Part shown: positions 56,092-64,000 of the stretch, in pieces | How the letters are laid out: every line of letters starts with the position of its first letter | Numbering within the stretch: the first letter of the stretch is position 1 | Source: Lepas anatifera | Lineage: Eukaryota; Arthropoda; Thecostraca; Lepadidae | Length of the DNA stretch: 64,000 nucleotides | Assembly (NCBI GenBank): GCA_034440635.1 | Contig: JAOTON010000896.1 | Span: 1,495,001 to 1,559,000, forward strand | Direction of reading: 5' to 3' | The notes under the pieces: model-generated | What the model was told of the DNA's origin: nothing | The model's input: only the letters and a program-made list of their open reading frames with translations | The model's database searches: none | Program-made: the position numbers and the translations under genes

Positions 56092-56099
56092 GTCAAATT

Positions 56100-56382
56100 C
56101 ATAGGCGGATCCAGGATTGCTGATCGGGGGGGGCGGGCAACTTCCGGGGAGGCGCCACCCGGACCAGGGGGACGCCACGTTTGACCCACAAAACATATCA
56201 GGTGGGCGCAAAATCCTCACGGTGTGCGCCGATTTTTGCAACCTGGACGGGGGACGGGTGGGGAGCAGCTTTTCAGGGGGCGCCATTGACCTTTGGGGGG
56301 GCGTGACCATTTCAGGGGGCGCCGATGGTAGATGGGGGGCGGGGCACCTGCTCCCTTTTGCCCCCCTCGGGATCCACGTATG
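56100..56382. mobile_element. hAT-like MITE with perfect 8-bp target duplication
   Basis: Ends are CATAGGCGGATCCAGG and, inverted, CATACGTGGATCC. GTCAAATT is identical at 56092-56099 and 56383-56390. The interior of GGGGGGCGCCA blocks is closely related to 22238-22485. Non-coding. Confidence 0.9.
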
Positions 56383-56390
56383 GTCAAATT

Positions 56391-56669
56391 TTCCTGCATT
56401 TTGAAAAATCAAAGGTTACTGATTTTATGAATGACTTTAAGGACGTCGATGACGACAAGCGACTTGATGTACAACCAGTAAAGCAGAATACAAAGACTTG
56501 GGAAGATATAGCTAAGGCCTTCAACCTTGACCCCAGTGTCCAAAAAAGGTCACTCAAACACTTGCAGCATCTTTGGCGTGACTTGAAGGCCACTGTAAAC
56601 AAGATCAGTCTCAGCATACACATGAAAGGCTACTGTCAGGCAGTGGACCCCGCCGGAGCCGATAGATGA
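56391..56669 (+). pseudogene. Myb/SANT-like DNA-binding domain fragment
   Basis: The frame reads VKQNTKTWEDIAKAFNLDP, then RSLKHLQHLWRDLKATVNK. This matches the pattern of Myb/SANT-like (MADF-related) domains: a TW-E-IA-FN helix followed by R-LK-LW-LK. These domains bind DNA in host factors and in Harbinger-associated proteins. The frame closes shortly after, without an effector domain. Upstream it runs into the hAT MITE, whose insertion would have interrupted it; sequence before 56092 is also open in the joining frame. It could be a retrocopy or a single exon of a degraded gene. Confidence 0.5.
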
Positions 56670-56852
56670 TAACAGGGGGCAATTTACCGTTGTGCCCACC
56701 CCCTCCCCTGAATCCGACAGTGAACAGTACTTGGCCACGTTTGAGAAAATGTACCTAATAGCTGTTCGATTCCTGAATAAATTTTAACTGGATTGCGCTG
56801 AACTCGCCGAGCCAGGCTTCTTGGGTCCTGCCCGGTTCATCTCTCCCCCAGT

Positions 56853-57131
56853 CATGGGCGTAGCCAGGATTTTGCTCGAGGGGGCGGGCGGCGCCCCGAA
56901 AAGGGCCCTTGCGACAGCGCCAAAAGGACCCTGATGGGTAAAAAGGGCCCTGCTTGTTACAGAATAGAGTGCTGAAGAGGGATTAAGAGGGTCCTGTCTT
57001 GTATGAAATTTCAAATTTGGTCACACAGCATAATGCGGGCGAACCGCGCTATGCGCGGCCCGTGTCCTCAGGGGCTCTTCGGGCCCTCAGGGGGGGCGGC
57101 TGTTCTTGCCCCCCCCTTGGCTACGCCTCTG
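56853..57131. mobile_element. hAT-like MITE (GGCGTAGCC subtype) with perfect 8-bp target duplication
   Basis: Ends are CATGGGCGTAGCCAGG and, inverted, CAGAGGCGTAGCCAAGG. CCCCCAGT is identical at 56845-56852 and 57132-57139. The terminal motif differs from the GGCGGATCC group at the inner bases, so this is a separate subfamily. Non-coding. Confidence 0.88.
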
Positions 57132-57341
57132 CCCCCAGTGCTCTGACTAATCCAATGGCACCATAGAACAACGAGGCAAAAGTGTGTTGCGTGAAACCCC
57201 TGTCCTGCCCAGATAAATTGGCTTGAGGTAGGCTTAACATAAAAACGTATTCGAAGTAAGCCAAATTATATCGTTTTCACACGCACGCCTCCTTTATGTG
57301 GAAATCTGGCGAAAAATATATAAAATATTTGAAAATTTGCC

Positions 57342-57560
57342 GCCCCTGTAGCTCAGTCGGTAGAGCGTTGGGCTCCGGCCCGCTGCTCAGAAGCATACAG
57401 TGGCAGTGCATGTTCAGGCTTGGGATCGGTTCCCCTGAGACGCTCCGGCGCTCAATAGTTTACCCGACGTACAGGTCGGCTGGCAACTGACTGGTGAGAG
57501 GGTGACCTGAGCGGGGCAGCCGTCCCTGTGCTTTGTGGGACGTTAAACTTTGGCTTCTAA
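57342..57560 (+). mobile_element. tRNA-derived SINE, family A
   Basis: It begins GCCCCTGTAGCTCAGTCGG with a perfect A box (57349-57360). A degenerate B-box region, GGGATCGGTTCCCC, lies about 30 bp further away than in a tRNA, so an insertion separates the boxes. The body ends near GGGACGTTAAACTTT. It cannot fold as a normal tRNA and is best read as a SINE. Copy number inside the window is one. Confidence 0.6.
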
Positions 57561-58189
57561 ATCAACCCTTCATTGTGCGAGTTGCTCGTTCGGGTGGTGG
57601 GGTCGGGGTCTCCGTGACAAGTCCCTTGATGACTTTAGTGAGGCTCCGACTCCAACAGTCGAACTGAAAACAACTTGGACAAAATTTATAAAAACAAATC
57701 CCACCTACAAATTGCCGCTTACGGTTAAGTTTTTTCCCTTTATCCGATCCGAGCACTTTTATCATCACCTCACCTCCCAGCGCGGGGCCGTGTCTTGCCC
57801 TCATCCCCTCATCCCCACAGTCGGCCAGGAAATCTGACACCGTTCAGCAGTCAGCAGGCTGTAACCCATGATGTGAGTTTACTATGGCCAGAAAAGCAAC
57901 GTATTCAATGGGAAATTTCAGCCTTAGCGTCCATCTACTACGGTCGCCAGCGGTATTCACCGCATCCTTGGATTGCCCTCGATGCACCGCGCTAACTTGC
58001 GCCGCCGCGGAGCTCCGCGCGATCGCTCTCTCCCGAACATCGCTCCAAATCGCTTACGCGCAAAGTTCCGCGCAAATCAGCGCGGGTGTAGGGAGAGCGC
58101 GGGCGGAAGCTACGCGCAACTGGATCCCCCACAGTAACCTATTTGAATTAACACTGCTGATAATTTTGTAGCTATTGCTTAGTGAATTT
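57561..58189. other. Stretch with a CpG-rich block, otherwise no gene
   Basis: 57975-58125 is CpG-rich with GCGCAA and CGCGC motifs and ends AGCTACGCGCAACTGGATCC, resembling the block at 55508-55690. No recognised coding region. Confidence 0.4.
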
Positions 58190-58345
58190 AACCATTTTTG
58201 CGGCTTATCGACGCATCAACTGCCACGGTCATATGGCGTCGCCAACTCATTCCCTGTTGGAAGGGTTGCTCGGGAGCCAGCTTGCTCCTTGTTCAGGGAA
58301 GCCGCCGGGCCTTGAACCCGGGTCGGCTGTGTGGTAGCCAGCCGA
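58190..58345 (-). mobile_element. tRNA-derived SINE, family B
   Basis: On the minus strand it carries TGGCTACCACACAGCCG, then the B-box-like GACCCGGGTTCAAGGCCCGG. The body includes GTTGGCGACGCCATATGACC and the 3' end GCGTCGATAAGCC. The plus-strand copy at 63505-63665 is about 90% identical. Confidence 0.7.
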
Positions 58346-59640
58346 GTGAATTTACTCGTCGATATAAAACAAACACAAACCAGCTCTCTTTTAATTAGCC
58401 ATTAAGCCTTGAATTGGTCTAATGTATTTTCTTCTGCTTCTTTGTTCATAGGCTTTGTTTCGGATTTGTAGTTGAAGTCCACAAGACGGAAACCGATGTT
58501 CACTTCTCTCTAGGTTCAGTTCGCTACAGACAATATTACAACCCCTTATTGTGTTAACAAACCGTATAAAAACTCTAAGAGGAGCCTTTTTGCACTAGTG
58601 CTCAGTATTTATTCAATAAGTTGCAGTGGAAACCGTTATTTAGGGGCGTGGTGGATCGTTCCGATAAGCCCCCAAAGTGGCTGACTTCTTCCTGCGTGAT
58701 CTGAACAGAAGGGTTGGGCCTCACATGGTTCCTGGCGATGCCCCTGTCTGTGTGCGCGATCATTATTAATCGAAGACATGTTCGCTATCCCAATAGATCT
58801 AGCCATTCTACCAACGCAGCTTTTCATTTCAATGTGAAAAATAGTTTAACGATGCGGAACATTCAGTTTGTACTCCAGCAGGTGCTTCTGACGCATTATA
58901 CACGGGCACGGTGATCAGTGGTCCTGTTTACATCATCATTATCTGTTAACATTATCCAGCCAGTTTACGCTTCCAACGCTCGGCAGAAGCTGGGACGCGA
59001 CCACAAGACCGGGCGAGAGCCAGCACCCAGTCGGTTATTGACCTGCCTGTCTGAAGGTATCCTTCGGTGTGGTTTGTGGTTTTCTTCACAGAAAGAAACG
59101 TTCAGCTCTACGATGAGTGGGGAGCACAAACATTGCTCGATGCGGTGTTTGAATTTGATGGAAGTTGAGTCCAGAAGGAAGAAACACCTACTTGTGCTGA
59201 TCCCTAATATCTAACAGCATGCCCCAAGCAAAAGTCAAACCTGGCACCGTGCTGCTTCTGCCGAACGTTGTAATTGCTATGCATTGGTAAATACAATCGT
59301 GTGTAAATAGGACTCTTGCCGCCGCATCCGGGAATGGCTCCTACCGAACATGGGATTCGCCAATTACCTGGTAAATGTTACTTCTTATAAGCAGGACCAG
59401 TGGTGATGTATACTGGCCATGGGGTGCACTGGCCATCTGTGCATCTGGTGACCTCAAGCACCTGGCCGCAGCTATCTAGGCATTTTGTACTGACCCAAAC
59501 TGAACGTGGATCGATGGTTTTAAAGCAAGAGTTGAACTTAAGGGCAATCGTCGTTACAATAAGCTTCAACAACAAATATTGTTTATGGTACGGTAAGCAT
59601 TTAGAGTGTAATTTTTGCATGCACTAAGCGCAAGTTTAGT
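58346..59640. other. Stretch without a recognisable gene
   Basis: A 98-codon plus-strand frame (58918-59214) has no recognisable domain. Nothing else stands out. Confidence 0.4.
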
Positions 59641-59767
59641 CTCTCTCTCTCTCTCACCTCCCTCTCCCCCTCTCTCTCTCTCTCTCCCTCCCTCCCCCTC
59701 TCTCTCTCTCCTCCCTCTCCCTCTCTCCCCCTCCCTCTCCCTCTTTCTCCCTCCATCTCCCTCTCTC

Positions 59768-59808
<41 letters not shown>
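59641..59808. repeat. (CT)n microsatellite, interrupted
   Basis: About 170 bp of CT repeats with CCC interruptions. The long open frame across it is a repeat artefact. Confidence 0.95.
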
Positions 59809-59809
<1 letters not shown>

Positions 59810-59903
59810 GCTTTTGTGCTTAGCAGACATTTGTCTTTACCCGAATAAGTCCCAGTAATTTACGCACAGCATCGGCTTTACCAGTTCAGTATTGACATCT
59901 GCA

Positions 59904-61081
59904 CAAGGGCAGATCAAGGGGGGCGATTGGGCGATCGCCCCCTTTACCCTTGGGTCGACCTTAAGCACTGGAAAGAAACGCCTCCCGCCGCAGCCGCCGA
60001 ACCCCCGCGGGGGCCCGGCGGCTGCGGATGTACCCCGGCCCCGCAAGTTTCCTTCCAAATGCCACCCGAAGGTAGGTCTAGGGGCCCCTTATAATGTACC
60101 CGGGGCCCCTGAAACTAATCTCGGACGCCCCCAGAGGTGTTCTCGGGCCCTTGCCTCGGAGGTCCCACGAGCCCCCAACCGAACCCTTAACAGTCGTCTC
60201 GGGGGCCCACTGCTGCCCAAGCCGGGTCCCCTATTCCCAGCAGTTGTCGGTCCCCTTGTATTCCACCCGGGCCCCCTGTGGCTACAGCCCGACCCCCTGC
60301 GGCTCACCCGGGCCTCCTGTGGCTATCTGGGCACCCTTAATTTTTTTCTGGGCCTCTCTTGCAGTCCACTTGAAACCGCTGACTCTGCGACCGGGTCCCT
60401 CAAATTATCCCGAGTCCACTGATCACGAAGACGGGCCCCAGTTCTCAGCAGCTGCCGATAATTTCCCTGTGTTCCGCCTGGGCCTTCTGTAACCCCAGCC
60501 GGGCCCGCTGCGGTTCACCCGGCACTCCTGAAATGCTTCCGGGGACCCTGTGGTTCACTTGCGACTTTGTGTCCGCGACCAGGCACCTCGCGATAATCTC
60601 AGACATATTGTGGCTACAGTCGGCCCTCTGCCTTGCTTGCGGGACTCCTTTAGTCTCGGTCCTCTGTGGCTACAATATCCGTCCCTGCTTGGAAGTAGTA
60701 GGAATAATATTTTAAACTCTTAATTCAAGCAGGCCCCTGGATATTGTATACAATCTGAGGCGGTCCCGAATCCAGATCAGTAACCCTAGCCGAAATTTGG
60801 CCAGTCCCTGGATTTACTGGAGACCAATGAAATGTTGAACGAACCTTCGGGATTTTAGAGCCAGTTCATAGTTTTGTGGGCGTTTGGAGTTTTCGGGTTT
60901 TTCCCCCAAATGGGGTTTAATGTTGTTTTCTCGCCGACATGTGTTTATGTGTATGTACGTTTTTATGGAAATTTGTACCTTGCACAATCAGACCCCCAAA
61001 ACCTATTCCGGGCCTCCTTCCAGGAGGCCGCCTCCAGTCAGGGTTCGCCCCCTCCTTGAGCAATTTCTAGATCCACCCCTG
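59904..61081. mobile_element. Long hAT-like non-autonomous element with perfect 8-bp target duplication
   Basis: Ends are CAAGGGCAGATCAAGG and, inverted, CAGGGGTGGATCTAG. CATCTGCA is identical at 59896-59903 and 61082-61089. The first two-thirds is built of degenerate ~30-60-bp units rich in GGGGCCCC and CTGTGGCTACA, and the open frames over it are repeat-driven. No transposase. It is the longer relative of the element at 39863-40221. Confidence 0.8.
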
Positions 61082-61089
61082 CATCTGCA

Positions 61090-63227
61090 TATTGCCTTGT
61101 CGCTGAGGTGGGATTGGAGGGAGCCAGCAGCAGTGGAGGATCCGGATTTCAGGGGGCCCCAAAAACTTTTCATCCCGCTTCTTTACAGTCGCGGCTGTGG
61201 GGTTAGTGTAAAAAATGTTTAATCTAAAGCGGGAGGGGCACAGTGCCGCGGAGTCTGCTAGTTCCGCCGCCCACGAACGAAGCCTGGCTGCTGAATAAAT
61301 TCAGGTGTCAGCATACCCCAAAGCATCCATAAAAATTGAAGCCTGGTTAATGCAAGAAGTGGAAACGCCTTTTATGCCACTGCTGACGTGCCAATATTCA
61401 TATTATTTCATATCATATTTATTTACTGGCTGTCAGAACTTCCATTCAATATCGAGCTTCTGCAGCGTTTTCCACCCGACCTGGCTGGAAAGAACCAATG
61501 GCTCAGACAGGCAATAAAGAAATTGTGAAAATGGATATGCGGAAATAAGAGTTAATGAAATGCATGACTAGCCATTGGTTTTTTTGTTCGTAAGATACAA
61601 TACCCCGTCCTACATATAGTACAGAAGAGACAATACAACGTAAGTATTGGTACAGGAAACACGTGCATCGTTTAAATATGAATATACCTCAAATAATCTT
61701 AAACTTCAAAATAAAATATCTGATTGGGAACGTCTTGAATACACCGTCTGCAAATTTAAGGGAATATCGCAAGCATTTCAGCACATCAAGAGGAAGCCTT
61801 TGCTGGAACTAGCAAATTACCATTAAGGTCGATGAAATCACCTTATGATTAATACTTCGCACCCAGTCATAAAATTCTGACTTTTTTCTTAAAATGTTAG
61901 CGGTGGAAAAAATATAGCATTCCGGTGTGACTGCCGCTGGACAGCCAGCTGCACCCCACGTCAGTAATCGTCGACACCGATGATCATGCTCACCGTCGAC
62001 ACCGACGGTCCTGCCGACGGGCCAGCCGTTTGCACGGTCCTCCATCAGTCAGGAGTGGAATGGTGACCGCGTTTTGCCGAGCGACGCCCCGGGATGAAGC
62101 TGGTGTGCAATTGTGCATACACGGCTCTACATTTATGTAAAATGTTGGGGGTTCCGTCTTTTCAAGGGAAATATGAGAGATGGATGTTTTCCAAGTCACT
62201 CGTTGGTGTAAACAACAGTATTTCCCTGTAGGAAATATACCAACGAAGCTTTATCTATCGCATCCATCATCCCCCTCATCACGAGCATACCATCCCTTTA
62301 TACATGGTCATTACACCTTGCTGGTGGCCAAACGCAGTTGTCGCCATTGACCATGATGGTGTTTTCACATTCTTATTCGGAGTGTTCCTGCAGTCTCGCT
62401 ATAGAGAGCAGCAATGTTTAAAGGCGTACCCTGAGGGCATCAGTCATGTGACCGGGTCCACCGCGCTCTGGCGATCGAAAGCCGCGGCGCCCCAAGTCAC
62501 TGCTGTGTATTTTCAGCACAGATTTCGACATAGGAGCTGATATATGTACATACCTGTTGGCGAGGTCACCATTACAAGGTGCTCACCAAAGTATCGAGTT
62601 CTTAGAGATCGGTACATTCACTACCTGGACAGAAACTTGCGAGGCAATTCTGATTTCGATGTCTTCGGAACGAAACTTATACGTTTTATCCTTGTTTCAT
62701 GTTTCGACAACTGAAAGTCATATTCTTATAAACGTTTTATATAGACATATTGTCTCTACATCCACGTTTTATTTTTCAGTACTTAATCAACGATAGGTAA
62801 CGTAAAATATGTTCGTTATTTTTTGTCCTTCGAAAATTTCCTTCTTTGTATAACTCCATCAATTAAACGATGTTTTGGCCAAATATGGTAAAGAATAAAC
62901 AAAATCCATAATCAGAATCAGCAACCAAAAATAAATGTGGAAATTTATTGTCAGCAACATATGCGTGTTACACACATATAGAGTGACTGCACAATTTTTG
63001 TTGCATAAAATCTCATTTCCAAAATTATTTTTCTGATTTTCGTCCTTTTCTCATGCGAGAAGGTCAAGAATAATTTCACCTTATCAATACTGAACAAATT
63101 TACTGTTTAGTTTTAGATGAAGTCATTGCATTTAAAATACTAAATAAATGACGTCATAAACACCGCCAAAAGTCATACACGAAGGGTCTTGCTGTCTCTC
63201 TCTCTTATACTTGAGACCACCAGGTGG
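61090..63227. other. Stretch without a recognisable gene
   Basis: Short frames only. 61900-62100 is locally GC-rich. No element ends recognised. Confidence 0.4.
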
Positions 63228-63231
63228 TTAA

Positions 63232-64000
63232 CCCTCGCCCCACCAGGGGCCATCAATGCCTCCCCCTAAGGTTTTTCCGGGATAACAGAAAAACGACGAG
63301 GCGCAGCACCGCGGTTGAGGGCTCTGCCTCTCACCCCATCATTTTTTCATCATCCCTGTTTTTTTTTACCCTGGATTACCCAAGGTCAGGTCACCAGGCG
63401 AGGTCAACCAAGGTCACCTCAATTCAACTTTTGAGCTCTATAAGAGCTACATTTCTTAGTCGATCTATTTGAAACTTCCTACGCTTCATGACTCCTCCAG
63501 AGTCTCCAGAGTCAGCGTAGCTGTCTGCCACGCAGCCGACCCGGGTTCAAGGCCCGGCGGCTTCCTGAACAGAAGCAAGCTGGCTCCCGAGAAACCCTTC
63601 CAACAGGGAAAGAGTTGGCGACGCCATATGACCCTGGCAGTTGGTGCGTCGATAAGCCCCAATAATTATTAAACCACTGGCGGAAGGTCATTACGTTCCG
63701 CGTGGCGGAAAAAGGTCTGGAATTTTCCTATCAATGTACTTTACCAGATCTCAATAGCTCTAACGACATAAGAGTTATGCCCAGTTTGTTAAGCATTGCA
63801 TATTTGAGTGAAAATAGCCGATCTTGACCTAACCTGACCTCTGGAGGTCAAACCATTGACCTGAACGCTTAAAGATGCGAAGTAATTTCTTACTGAATTC
63901 ACACGAGCTTTCTAGTGCACTTGCAAATTTGCGTTAACCCCCATATTTTCGGAGTTAGAGCGGGGGCATCGATGGTCCCTCCGATGAGGCGAAGGTGGCG
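63232..64000 (-). mobile_element. piggyBac-like MITE family T2, inverted copy running off the window
   Basis: TTAA (63228-63231) is followed by CCCTCGCCCCACCAGGGGCC, the right end of the element at 16900-17920. The rest follows that element in reverse, up to the block before its left end (GCGAAGGTGGCG at the window edge). Between about 63505 and 63671 a SINE replaces roughly 400 bp of the element. Confidence 0.8.
63505..63665 (+). mobile_element. tRNA-derived SINE, family B
   Basis: The B-box-like GACCCGGGTTCAAGGCCCGG, CAAGCTGGCTCCCGAG, GTTGGCGACGCCATATGACC and the 3' end GCGTCGATAAGCCCC match the minus-strand copy at 58190-58345. A short CTCCAGAG duplication lies at its left edge. It sits inside a T2 element copy and coincides with loss of internal sequence of that copy. 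Confidence 0.7.

Noticed and set aside
57342..57430. Functional tRNA gene
   Set aside because: The A box is perfect, but the B-box region is degenerate and too far away, and no acceptor stem pairs, so a SINE is the better reading.
59615..59848. Ser/Leu/Pro-rich open frame
   Set aside because: Translation of a (CT)n microsatellite.
59892..60492. Two long Pro/Gly-rich plus-strand frames
   Set aside because: They lie inside a hAT-like element composed of degenerate GGGGCCCC repeats; both frames and the opposite strand stay open for compositional reasons.
1..64000. LTR retrotransposons or endogenous viral sequences
   Set aside because: I looked for paired long terminal repeats, gag zinc knuckles, integrase and capsid motifs and found none. 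All RT fragments carry LINE landmarks and the GIY-YIG domains are Penelope-like.

Overview
The window is repeat-rich eukaryotic DNA. I find no complete, intact host protein-coding gene. Nearly everything I can identify is a transposable element, usually non-autonomous or broken, or a decayed gene copy. A ~430-bp (TTAGG)n array at 14501-14933 passes into (TCAGG)n. TTAGG is the usual arthropod telomere unit, so an arthropod is the best guess. The mix of CR1/L2-like, Jockey-like and L1/Tx1-like LINEs, a Penelope-like element, tRNA-derived SINEs and many short hAT and TTAA elements would fit a large chelicerate or crustacean genome. The species cannot be fixed from this window.

Layout. 1-428 is the right end of a hAT-type MITE. 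2129-6013 is a Foldback-like element with long inverted arms made largely of ~30-bp tandem repeats; a TTAA-flanked element (3075-3906) has inserted into it. 8561-9411, 11179-11941 and 16753-16829 are further copies of that TTAA family. 12834-15909 and 18228-19910 (both minus strand) are two decayed copies of one multi-domain protein family with a zinc-finger-like N-terminus. The telomere-like array and a CpG-rich segment lie between the two halves of the first copy. 16900-17920 and 63232-64000 are copies of a second TTAA family with CCC-starting ends (piggyBac-like). 21-26 kb holds four hAT MITEs, three with clear 8-bp target duplications, plus tRNA-derived SINEs.

28-36 kb holds three CR1/L2-like LINE fragments. 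The one at about 32600-35740 has the head-to-head structure expected from twin priming. 35999-39560 is a Penelope-like element whose GIY-YIG endonuclease end is present twice, head to head around a perfect palindrome, each arm followed by a hammerhead-ribozyme-like core. One arm carries a 792-bp TTAA-flanked MITE and a 1020-bp L1/Tx1-like LINE insertion; the other arm is the matching empty site. 40230-42450 is a separate 2.2-kb inverted-repeat element.

44738-51213 is a four-level nest: a TA-flanked MITE contains a Jockey-like LINE, which contains a 2.66-kb TA-flanked element, which contains an 854-bp TTAA-flanked element. 54-64 kb holds hAT elements, SINEs, a Myb/SANT-like gene fragment (56391-56669) and simple repeats. 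The elements do not form a pathway. The window is mainly a record of layered insertions, with several sites where the pre-insertion sequence can be read directly.
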